64,000 bases of DNA from Mycolicibacterium sp. J2. Lineage in GTDB: Bacteria; Actinomycetota; Actinomycetes; Mycobacteriales; Mycobacteriaceae. The stretch spans positions 62,001-126,000 of the forward strand of contig NZ_JAPFPY010000014.1 in NCBI RefSeq assembly GCF_026240945.1, given 5' to 3'. The position numbers and the translations under genes are program-made. Positions 41,571-48,372 of this stretch are shown here, one piece after another (position 1 is the first letter of the stretch; each line of letters begins with the position of its first letter). The notes under the pieces are model-generated. The model saw nothing but the letters and a program-made list of their open reading frames with translations. It did no database searches and was not told the origin of the DNA.

Positions 41571-41998
41571 TTGGACGGTTGGGGTGCCCGGTTGCGCAGC
41601 GCGTCGAGCGCGTACGGTCCGCCGCCGGTGAACACCAGCAAGAAGAAGACGAAACAGAACAGGATCGCCGACAGGCCGCCGTTACCGCCGTACTGGGGAT
41701 CGACGATGGGCCACAAAGCCACCGGCTGGTGCTGCCAGAAGTAGGCGACCGCCATCGCGCCCGAGGCGACGAACGCGGCGATGCGGGTGAACAGCCCCGT
41801 CATGATGAGCAGGCCGCCCACGACCTCGATCAAACCGGCGTACCAGGCCGGCCAGCTACCCGTCGGAATGCCCATCGCGATGGGCCAGTCGAACAGCTTC
41901 GAGGTGCCGAAAGCCGTGAACAGGAAACCGAACACGATGCGGACCAGGCTCAACACCGTCGGTGCGAGTGCTTCCAAGCGAGCATTCAGGTTGTCCAT
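41567..41998 (-). CDS. DoxX-family membrane protein (copy 3)
   Basis: A 143-residue four-helix DoxX protein, first of the three tandem copies on the minus strand. It has LVRIVFGFLFTAFGTSKLFDWP, IEVVGGLLIMTGLFTRIAAFVASGAM and a longer loop WPIVDPQYGGNGG. Its C-terminus (LDALRNRAPQPSK) differs from copies 1 and 2. An IdeR-like sequence overlaps its start, not the operator of the other two copies, so its control may differ. It lies downstream of the glnA1 terminator hairpin. Confidence 0.85.
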   Translation of the reverse strand: MDNLNARLEALAPTVLSLVRIVFGFLFTAFGTSKLFDWPIAMGIPTGSWPAWYAGLIEVVGGLLIMTGLFTRIAAFVASGAMAVAYFWQHQPVALWPIVDPQYGGNGGLSAILFCFVFFLLVFTGGGPYALDALRNRAPQPSK

Positions 41999-42010
41999 AG
42001 GCTTACCTTA
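41992..42010 (-). promoter_or_regulatory. IdeR (iron) box-like sequence over the DoxX copy 3 start
   Basis: On the minus strand, TAAGGTAAGCCTA matches the first 13 positions of the 19-base iron-box consensus TWAGGTWAGSCTWACCTWA exactly, while only one of the last six matches. A half-box overlapping the start codon could allow iron-dependent repression, but the missing half weakens the call. Confidence 0.3.
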
Positions 42011-42024
42011 CTGAATACGACAAA

Positions 42025-42046
42025 GGCCCCCGGCGAACCGGGGGCC
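42025..42046 (-). terminator. Intrinsic terminator downstream of glnA1
   Basis: A perfect 9-base-pair stem GGCCCCCGG/CCGGGGGCC closes a 4-base loop, 21 bases after the glnA1 stop. On the minus strand it is followed by TTTGTC. The strong stem with a short U-tract is typical for mycobacteria. Confidence 0.75.
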
Positions 42047-42067
42047 TCGTCGCGTCGGCGGTGCCGA

Positions 42068-43504
42068 CTAAACGTCGTAGTACAGCGAGAACTCGTACGG
42101 GTGAGGGCGGATCTGCACGGGCAGGATCTCGTTCTCCCGCTTGTAGCTGATCCACGTCTCGATCAGGTCCTCGGTGAACACGCCACCCTCGGTGAGGTAG
42201 TCGTGATCCTCTTCCAGGCGGTCGATCACGGCGGCCAGCGAGGTGGGGGCCTGCGGGATGTTGGCGGCCTCGTCCGGCGGCAACTCGTACAGGTCCTTAT
42301 CGACCGGGGCCTGCGGCTCGATCTTCTTCTTGATGCCGTCGATACCGGCCATCAGCATGGCCGCGAACGCCAGGTAGGGGTTACCCGAGCTGTCGGGGCA
42401 GCGGAATTCGAGGCGCTTGGCCTTCGGGTTGTTGCCGGTGATCGGGATACGGACACAGGCCGACCGGTTGCGCTGGCTGTACACCAGGTTGATCGGGGCC
42501 TCGTAGCCCGGCACCAGACGCTTGTAGGAGTTCACCGTCGGGTTGGTGAACGCCAGCAGCGACGGGGCGTGGTGCAGGATGCCGCCGATGTAGTGGCGGG
42601 CCAGATCCGACAGGCCGGCGTAGCCCGACTCGTCGTGGAACAGCGGCTTGCCGTCCTTCCACAGCGACTGGTGCACGTGCATGCCCGAGCCGTTGTCACC
42701 GAACAGCGGCTTCGGCATGAAGGTGACCGTCTTGCCGTTCGCCCACGCCGTGTTCTTGATGATGTACTTGAACAGCAGCACATCGTCGGCGGCGGCGAGC
42801 ATGGTGTTGAACTTGTAGTTGATCTCGGCCTGCCCGGCGGTGCCGACCTCGTGGTGGCCGCGCTCCAGGGTGAAACCGGCGTTCTGCAGGTTGGTGGACA
42901 TCTCGTCGCGCAGGTCCACATAGTGGTCGTACGGGGCGACGGGGAAGTAGCCACCCTTGGGCCGCACCTTGTAGCCGCGGTTGGCCGAGCCGTCGGCCTC
43001 GAAGGGCTCACCGCTGTTCCACCAGCCCGACTCGGAGTCGACCTCGTAGAAGGTGCCGTTGATCTTCGAGTCGAAGCTCACCGAGTCGAAGATGTAGAAC
43101 TCGGCCTCGGCACCGAAGTAGGCGGTGTCGGCAATGCCGGTGCTGGCCAGGTAGTTCTCGGCCTTGCGAGCCACGTTGCGCGGGTCGCGGGAGTAGGCCT
43201 CGCGGGTGAAGGGGTCGTGGACGAAGAAGTTGAGGTTCAGCGTCTTGGCAGCCCGGAACGGGTCGATGCGTGCGGTGTCGGGGTCCGGCAGCAGCATCAT
43301 GTCGGATTCGTGGATCGACTGGAAGCCGCGGACCGACGAACCGTCGAACGCCAGGCCGTCTTCGAACACGCTCTCGTCGAAGGCCGATGCCGGGATCGAG
43401 AAGTGCTGGACGACACCGGGCAGATCGCAGAAACGGATGTCCACGTACTCGACGTTCTCGTCCTTGATCAGCTTGAAGAGGTCGTCCGCTGTCTTTTCTG
43501 CCAC
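42068..43504 (-). CDS. glnA: Glutamine synthetase type I (GlnA1)
   Basis: The main ammonia-assimilating enzyme, forming glutamine from glutamate, ammonia and ATP as a dodecamer. The 478-residue length equals that of the M. tuberculosis enzyme. Typical segments are GLAFDGSSVRGFQSIHESDM, AEFYIFDSV, HHEVGTAGQAEINYKF, NGSGMHVHQSLW and the adenylylation site DLYELPPDE with Tyr406, the target of GlnE. GTG 43504 is preceded by AAAGGAG. A TAGCGT -10 box (43539-43544) and a double GlnR site lie upstream. A strong terminator follows the gene. Confidence 0.97.
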   Translation of the reverse strand: MAEKTADDLFKLIKDENVEYVDIRFCDLPGVVQHFSIPASAFDESVFEDGLAFDGSSVRGFQSIHESDMMLLPDPDTARIDPFRAAKTLNLNFFVHDPFTREAYSRDPRNVARKAENYLASTGIADTAYFGAEAEFYIFDSVSFDSKINGTFYEVDSESGWWNSGEPFEADGSANRGYKVRPKGGYFPVAPYDHYVDLRDEMSTNLQNAGFTLERGHHEVGTAGQAEINYKFNTMLAAADDVLLFKYIIKNTAWANGKTVTFMPKPLFGDNGSGMHVHQSLWKDGKPLFHDESGYAGLSDLARHYIGGILHHAPSLLAFTNPTVNSYKRLVPGYEAPINLVYSQRNRSACVRIPITGNNPKAKRLEFRCPDSSGNPYLAFAAMLMAGIDGIKKKIEPQAPVDKDLYELPPDEAANIPQAPTSLAAVIDRLEEDHDYLTEGGVFTEDLIETWISYKRENEILPVQIRPHPYEFSLYYDV

Positions 43505-43554
43505 TGAGTGATCTCCTTTGACTGGTTACCCGCCGGTGACGCTAGGGAAATGAT

Positions 43555-43592
43555 GTTGCACCGCGATCAACCATATGTTGCGCGGACGTTAC
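43555..43592 (-). promoter_or_regulatory. Double GlnR-binding site between glnA1 and the RDD gene
   Basis: On the minus strand the elements GTAAC, GCAAC, TTGAT and GCAAC are each separated by six bases, the a1-b1-a2-b2 layout of GlnR sites (GTNAC-N6-GNAAC twice). It lies upstream of the glnA1 -10 box and ends 17 bases before the -10 box of the divergent RDD gene. Confidence 0.7.
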
Positions 43593-43621
43593 GCAATCGG
43601 GTGCACTCTATGCTTGGGCGC

Positions 43622-44083
43622 ATGGCGCGCGACATCGCGTCCTGGCTGTCCGGACCGGAGCCAGGGTATGAGACCGGAGAGTATCCCGGGCAGCGGCTGG
43701 GCATGCCCGAAAATGGGCCCGGCTCCATCGCTCGGTTCGGCCGCCGCACCGCCGCGTTGTTCATCGACTGGCTGATCGGATACGGACTGGCCGCCCTCGG
43801 CATGACGTTCGGCTGGATCTCGATGGCCTCGCTGTCCACCGCCGTGCTCGTGGTGTGGTTCGTGCTCGGTGCACTGTCGGTGCGGCTGTTCGGTTTCAGT
43901 CCAGGGCAATTGGCGATGGGGCTGATGGTCGTCCCGGTCGACGGCCGTCGCGACTACGTGGGACTGGGCCGGGCCGTCGGGCGCGGCCTGCTCATCGCGA
44001 CGGTGGTGCCGCCGTTGTTCACCGACACCGATCTGCGCGGGCTGCAGGACCGGGCGACCGCCACGGCCGTCGTCCGCCGCTGA
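43622..44083 (+). CDS. RDD-family membrane protein (Rv2219A position)
   Basis: A 153-residue membrane protein with an RDD domain: the ARFGRRTAALFIDWLIGYGL helix with the family Arg and Asp residues, then two further hydrophobic segments (about 70-125). The N-terminal 40 residues are hydrophilic. Function is unknown; RDD proteins are thought to be transport- or envelope-related. ATG 43622 is seven bases after a TATGCT -10 box (43609-43614), so it is probably leaderless. It shares the GlnR-bearing intergenic region with glnA1. Confidence 0.85.
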   Translation: MARDIASWLSGPEPGYETGEYPGQRLGMPENGPGSIARFGRRTAALFIDWLIGYGLAALGMTFGWISMASLSTAVLVVWFVLGALSVRLFGFSPGQLAMGLMVVPVDGRRDYVGLGRAVGRGLLIATVVPPLFTDTDLRGLQDRATATAVVRR

Positions 44084-44090
44084 CTCTTTC

Positions 44091-44155
44091 CCCGCGAACG
44101 TCGACTACTGCGCGAGATTTCGCTCGGATGTCGCGCACGAGTTCACGTTCGCGCC
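44091..44155. repeat. Inverted pair of 3'-end repeat elements, possible bidirectional terminator
   Basis: Copy A (plus strand, 44091-44120) begins CCCGCGAACGTCGACTACTG right after the RDD stop. Copy B (minus strand, 44131-44155) reads GGCGCGAACGTGAACTCGTG and forms the last codons of the convergent DUF559 gene. The two face each other and can pair into one long imperfect hairpin. A third copy follows the DUF4191 gene. Confidence 0.6.
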
Positions 44156-44902
44156 GGCGGAGAGCAGCGCCGCCCGTACCCGGCGGATCATCGCGCCGGG
44201 TCGCTGCCGCAACAGGTCGGCGTTCACCCGGATGATCCGCCAGCCGAGGCGCTCCAGTTCGGCGTGGCGATCGATGTCGTTGTTGCGTACCCGGGGATCG
44301 GTCCAATGCTGTGTCCCGTCGTATTCGACGCCGACCTTCCATGCCGGCCACCCCATGTCGATCCGCGCGACGAACCCGACGTCGTCGTACACCTCGATCT
44401 GGGTATGCGTCGGGCGCAACCCGGCCGCGGTCAGCACCAGGCGCGTCCGCGTCTCCTGCGGTGACTCGGCGCCGGGGTCGGACAGTTCGATGACCGCGCG
44501 CAGGCCGATGATCCCGCGCGCGCCGCGGTGCCGGTTGGCGGTCATGGTGATGTCCGCCGGTCTCAGCCCGGTGGCCTGCATCAACGCATCCAATCGGATG
44601 ACGGCCAACGTGGTGCCGGGACGCCGGCCGAGGTCATATGCCGTCCGCGCCGGCGTGGTGACGGGAATGCCGCCCACTCGGCAGATCTCCTCCGGCGCCA
44701 GTGTGTCGCTGTGCAGCAGGATTCCCGTGGTCTTGAACCGGCTCGGTTGGTTCAGTTCGGCGGGTGATTTCGGGTCGATCCACTTGGCGCCATGCAGCGC
44801 CGCGGCGGACAAACCGGCCGGGATGGCGCGCCGGCCCGACCAGAGCCAGGCGCCGACGGCCTTGTCGACCGGTGACGGCTCGCAGCCTTTCGGCACGTAC
44901 AC
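44105..44902 (-). CDS. DUF559-type protein with AbiEi-like N-terminus, 5' end doubtful
   Basis: A protein of up to 265 residues. The N-terminal half resembles AbiEi-like transcriptional regulators (SGRRAIPAGLSAAALHGAKW, IPVTTPARTAYDLGRR). The C-terminal half is a DUF559 restriction-like fold related to very-short-patch-repair nucleases, with ARIDMGWPAWKVGVEYDGTQ, a paired Asp/Glu active site, then HAELERLGWRIIRVNADLL. The reading stays open and family-like upstream (NRYQLATRHDQLFRN) but has no ATG, GTG or TTG there before an in-frame TAG at 44966-44968. The first usable start is GTG 44902, so the gene may be truncated or decayed at its 5' end. Repeats sit at and beyond both ends. Confidence 0.65.
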   Translation of the reverse strand: MYVPKGCEPSPVDKAVGAWLWSGRRAIPAGLSAAALHGAKWIDPKSPAELNQPSRFKTTGILLHSDTLAPEEICRVGGIPVTTPARTAYDLGRRPGTTLAVIRLDALMQATGLRPADITMTANRHRGARGIIGLRAVIELSDPGAESPQETRTRLVLTAAGLRPTHTQIEVYDDVGFVARIDMGWPAWKVGVEYDGTQHWTDPRVRNNDIDRHAELERLGWRIIRVNADLLRQRPGAMIRRVRAALLSAGANVNSCATSERNLAQ

Positions 44903-45010
44903 GTTGCGGAACAGCTGGTCGTGGCGCGTCGCCAGCTGATAACGATTGACGGCCCCAGCGGTTCCCTACGCCGCCGGACGTGAAGGCGTGCTCGAACTAT
45001 GCGGGAGTTT

Positions 45011-45036
45011 TCGCGCACGAGTCGACGCTCGCGCGG
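45011..45036 (-). repeat. 3'-end repeat element (third copy) after the DUF4191 gene
   Basis: On the minus strand the element contains GCGCGAGCGTCGACTCGTGC and lies 8 bases after the DUF4191 stop. It can fold as GCGC-GAG with CTC and GCGC around a six-base loop, followed by GAAAA. It agrees with copy B near 44.14 kb at 19 of 22 core positions. Confidence 0.6.
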
Positions 45037-45043
45037 GAAGTTC

Positions 45044-45796
45044 TCAGCGTCGGCGGACCGTGCGCTGCATGCCCTTCATCTTGCCGGCGTTGGGCAGCGG
45101 ACCCTTCGGCATGGCCGCCGGGCCGACCTTGGAGCCCAAGGCCACCAGCTTGGACTCCAGGGCGTCCATCTGCTTGGCGTTGATATTCGCCGGCAGTTTC
45201 ATCAGGTGCCGTTCCAGCTTGGACAGCGGCACCTCGCCCTCGCCGTTGCCGACCACGATGTCGTAGATCGGCACCTCACCCACCAGCCGGGCGGTGCGCT
45301 TCTTCTCCTGAGCCAGCAGCGGTTTGACGCGTGACGGCGATCCCTCGGCGACGAAGATGACGCCGGGACGGCCGATCACCCGATGCACGGCGTCGAAGTT
45401 CCCGGTCGCCGCGACGCCAGGGGTGACACGCCACTTGCCGCGCATGTTGTCCAGCGCCCAGGCCGCCGCACCGGTTTGCCCCTCGGCCTTGCGGTACACC
45501 GACTTCTGCGCGCGCCGGCCGAAGATGATGAAGGCGACGAGGGCGCCCAGCACGATGCCCAGCGGGATCAGCATGTAGGCGGTGAAGCCGCCGGCGAACA
45601 ACCCCAGCGCCACCGACGCCGCCACGATCAGCACGAACGCGCCGACCATGTAGGGCAGCAGGCGGCTGTCCTCTTTGCGCTGGATCTGGAACGCCTGCCA
45701 CAGCTGACTGCGCCGCTGCTTGGATGCCGCCTTACGGGCGGCCTTGGCCTCAGCCTTGGCGGCCTTGGTCTGGGCGGGGGTACGCGATTTCGCCAT
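45044..45796 (-). CDS. DUF4191 membrane protein (Rv2219 position)
   Basis: A 250-residue protein with a very basic Lys/Ala-rich N-terminus (1-35), two adjacent membrane helices (about 48-95: LPYMVGAFVLIVAASVALGL and MLIPLGIVLGALVAFIIF) and a cytoplasmic C-terminal domain ending in a basic tail (KMKGMQRTVRRR). Function is unknown. It sits 17 bases after lipA on the same strand, as in M. tuberculosis, so it is probably in the lipB-lipA transcript. A repeat hairpin follows its stop. Confidence 0.85.
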   Translation of the reverse strand: MAKSRTPAQTKAAKAEAKAARKAASKQRRSQLWQAFQIQRKEDSRLLPYMVGAFVLIVAASVALGLFAGGFTAYMLIPLGIVLGALVAFIIFGRRAQKSVYRKAEGQTGAAAWALDNMRGKWRVTPGVAATGNFDAVHRVIGRPGVIFVAEGSPSRVKPLLAQEKKRTARLVGEVPIYDIVVGNGEGEVPLSKLERHLMKLPANINAKQMDALESKLVALGSKVGPAAMPKGPLPNAGKMKGMQRTVRRR

Positions 45797-45813
45797 AGCC
45801 CTGAGGATACGGC

Positions 45814-46782
45814 TCAGGAAACAGGCGGACGCACGCGCGCCGCCTGCTCGTACAACCGGCCCGCGCGGTAAGAGGACCGCACCAACGGTCCGGCCAGCAC
45901 CCCGGCAAAGCCGAGGCTCTCGGCGAAGGCCGACAACTCGACGAACTCATCCGGGTGCACCCACCGCTCCACGGGATGGTGGCGCGGGGACGGACGCAGG
46001 TACTGGGTGATGGTGACAATGTCGCAGCCGGCCTCGTGCAGGTCGGCCAGCGCGGAACGGACCTCGTCGGTGGTCTCACCCATGCCCAGGATCAGGTTGG
46101 ACTTGGTGACCAGTCCGTAGTGCCGCGCGGCGGTGATCACGTCGAGGCTGCGCTGGTAGCGAAACGCCGGGCGGATCCGCTTGAAGATCCGCGGCACGGT
46201 TTCGACGTTGTGCGCGAACACCTCTGGGCGGGAGGCGAACACCTCTTCGAGCTGTTCGGGGATCGCGTTGAAATCCGGGGCCAGCAACTCGACCCCGGTA
46301 TTCGGGTTCAGCGCATGAATCTGGCGGACGGTCTCGGCGTACAACCAGGCCCCACCATCGGGCAGGTCGTCGCGGGCCACGCCGGTGACCGTGGAGTACC
46401 GCAGGCCCATCGCCTGCACGCTCTCGGCGACCCGGCGCGGCTCGTCGCGGTCGAGTTCGGCGGGTTTACCGGTGTCGATCTGGCAGAAATCACAGCGGCG
46501 GGTGCACTGCTCACCACCGATGAGGAAGGTGGCCTCGCGGTCTTCCCAGCACTCGTAGATGTTGGGGCAGCCGGCCTCTTCGCACACCGTGTGCAAACCC
46601 TCGCGGCGCACCAGGTTCTTCAATTCGGTGTACTCCGGGCCGGTGCGCAGCCGGGTCTTGATCCACGGCGGTTTGCGCTCGATCGGAGTCTCGGCGTTAC
46701 GCACCTCCAGGCGCAGTAACTTACGGCCCTCGGGCTGAGCTGTTCCCCCGGTCGCTACGCTCCTGCCCTCCGGAATACTCAC
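45814..46782 (-). CDS. lipA: Lipoyl synthase
   Basis: A radical-SAM enzyme that inserts two sulfurs into octanoyl groups on E2 and H proteins. The 322-residue protein has the auxiliary cluster motif CEEAGCPNIYEC and the radical-SAM motif CTRRCDFC. GTG 46782 overlaps the lipB stop (GTGA); a TAGCAT element seven bases upstream could also drive it. The N-terminus MSIPEGRSVATGGTAQPEGR is about a dozen residues longer than the recalled M. tuberculosis protein (MSVAAEGRR). The extra part is encoded by a member of the repeat family seen before glnE. Confidence 0.94.
   Translation of the reverse strand: MSIPEGRSVATGGTAQPEGRKLLRLEVRNAETPIERKPPWIKTRLRTGPEYTELKNLVRREGLHTVCEEAGCPNIYECWEDREATFLIGGEQCTRRCDFCQIDTGKPAELDRDEPRRVAESVQAMGLRYSTVTGVARDDLPDGGAWLYAETVRQIHALNPNTGVELLAPDFNAIPEQLEEVFASRPEVFAHNVETVPRIFKRIRPAFRYQRSLDVITAARHYGLVTKSNLILGMGETTDEVRSALADLHEAGCDIVTITQYLRPSPRHHPVERWVHPDEFVELSAFAESLGFAGVLAGPLVRSSYRAGRLYEQAARVRPPVS
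46743..46772. repeat. Dispersed repeat inside the 5' end of lipA
   Basis: The plus strand reads CCCCCGGTCGCTACGCTCCT and continues GCCC, a diverged form of the CCGTCGCTTCGCTCGCCC repeat. It is read in frame in lipA as EGRSVATGG. Confidence 0.6.
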
Positions 46783-47441
46783 GACGGTAATGCTACGCGG
46801 ATATGTCCATCCAAAGCGCCGGCCACCGCATCGGCGACGGCAGCAGTGACATCTTTCACCTCGACCCGACGCCCCAGCTCGGCACTCAGCGAGGTGACGC
46901 CGGCATCGGAGATGCCGCAGGGGATGATGCCGCCGAACGCGCCGAGGTCGCAATCGCAGTTCAACGCGAAGCCGTGCAACGTCACCCCGCGGGCGACCCG
47001 GATGCCGATGGCGCCGACCTTGCGGGCGGGCGTGCCGGGCACCCACACGCCGGACCGGCCCTCGACCCGGCCCGCCTCGACACCGAGGTCCGCACACACC
47101 GTGATGAGTGCTTCCTCAAGGCGCCGAACGAAATTCACGACGTCGAGCGGCTCGGTCAAGCCGATGATCGGATAGCCGACCAGCTGACCGGGTCCGTGCC
47201 AGGTGATCTTGCCGCCGCGGTCGGTGTCCACCACCGGGGTGCCGTCCACCGGCCGCTCGTGGTCCTCGGTGCGCTTGCCCGCGGTGTACACCGCCGGATG
47301 CTCCAACAACAACAGGGTGTCGGGGCCGCCGGCGACCCGGGCATCGGCGATCTCCCGCTGCAACGCCCACGCCTCGGCGTAGTCGACCGTCCCGAGCCGC
47401 CTGATCTCCAGCGGTGCGGTCGACGATCGGATGGAGGACAT
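46779..47441 (-). CDS. lipB: Octanoyl-ACP:protein octanoyltransferase
   Basis: Transfers octanoate from acyl carrier protein to lipoyl domains, the step before LipA. The 220-residue protein has GGKITWHGPGQLVGYPI, catalytic Lys141 (ARKVGAIGIRV) and acyl-thioester Cys175 (IPCGISDAGVTS), matching Lys142/Cys176 of the M. tuberculosis enzyme. ATG 47441 is used with a weak upstream context. Its end overlaps lipA by 4 bases, and its start is 10 bases after the epimerase stop. The run dlaT, epimerase, lipB, lipA, DUF4191 is probably one operon. Confidence 0.94.
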   Translation of the reverse strand: MSSIRSSTAPLEIRRLGTVDYAEAWALQREIADARVAGGPDTLLLLEHPAVYTAGKRTEDHERPVDGTPVVDTDRGGKITWHGPGQLVGYPIIGLTEPLDVVNFVRRLEEALITVCADLGVEAGRVEGRSGVWVPGTPARKVGAIGIRVARGVTLHGFALNCDCDLGAFGGIIPCGISDAGVTSLSAELGRRVEVKDVTAAVADAVAGALDGHIRVALPS

Positions 47442-47451
47442 AGCAGCCAAG

Positions 47452-48372
47452 TTACCCGGCCGGGGCGGTGCGAGTGGCATACGCCAAGGCCTCGCCGACG
47501 GTGTTGTGGTGGAACCGGAATCCGGCTCGTTCGAGCGCCGCCGGGATGGCGCGCTGCCCGAACAACAGGCCCTCCTCGGCGAACTCGCCGAGCACCGCGC
47601 GCAACGCGATACCCGGCACGATCATCGGCGTCGGGCGGTTGAGCGCCCGGCCCAGCGCGGTGGTGAACGCACCGTTGGTCACCGGCGCCGGCCCGGTGAA
47701 GTTGACCGGGCCGGTCAGCTCGTCATGGGTGATGGCGAACAGCAGCGCCCGCACCTGGTCTTCCAGCGTGATCCACGGGAAGTACTGGCGGCCATTGCCC
47801 AGCCGAGCCCCCAACCCCAGGCTGAACAGCGGCCGCAGCCGGCCGAGCACCCCGCCCGACGGGGACAGCACCAGGCCGGTGCGGGCCAGCACCACCCGCG
47901 CCCCGCCCTCGACGGCCGGCTCGGTGGCCGCTTCCCAGTCCGCGCACAACTGCGCCAGGAAACCCTGACCCTGGGGCGCGGTCTCGTCGGCGACCTTGTT
48001 GCGGGTGTCGCCGTAGAACCCGACGGCGCTCGCGTTGATCAGCACCGGGACCTGCGCGTCGGCGACGGCGCCGGCCAGCACCTCGGTCGGCCCGATCCGG
48101 CTGTCCCGCAGGCTCTGCTTGAAGGACCCCGACCACCGCCGCGAGCCGACGTTCACGCCGCACAGATTCACCACGGCGTCGACACCGACCAACCCGTCGA
48201 TGTCGAAGTCGCCGGTGGCCGGGTTCCAGAACAGCTCGTCGGCGTTGCCCGGTGCGCGGCGAACGATGCGGATCACCCGGTGATCGGCGGCGCGCAACGC
48301 CGTCGTCAACGCCGATCCGATGAGCCCCGATGACCCGGCGATCGCGATCACGCCGGGCCCCTGCATCGGCAT
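47452..48372 (-). CDS. TIGR01777-type epimerase/short-chain dehydrogenase (Rv2216 position)
   Basis: A 306-residue NAD(P)-binding protein of the extended SDR family. The dinucleotide motif is IAIAGSSGLIGSALTTAL (about 9-26), followed by NLCGVNVGSRRW, NASAVGFYGD and a C-terminal DUF1731-type region (GEFAEEGLLFGQRAIPAALE). TIGR01777 members have no agreed substrate. The start overlaps the dlaT stop by one base (TAATG), so translation is coupled to dlaT. Confidence 0.88.
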   Translation of the reverse strand: MPMQGPGVIAIAGSSGLIGSALTTALRAADHRVIRIVRRAPGNADELFWNPATGDFDIDGLVGVDAVVNLCGVNVGSRRWSGSFKQSLRDSRIGPTEVLAGAVADAQVPVLINASAVGFYGDTRNKVADETAPQGQGFLAQLCADWEAATEPAVEGGARVVLARTGLVLSPSGGVLGRLRPLFSLGLGARLGNGRQYFPWITLEDQVRALLFAITHDELTGPVNFTGPAPVTNGAFTTALGRALNRPTPMIVPGIALRAVLGEFAEEGLLFGQRAIPAALERAGFRFHHNTVGEALAYATRTAPAG

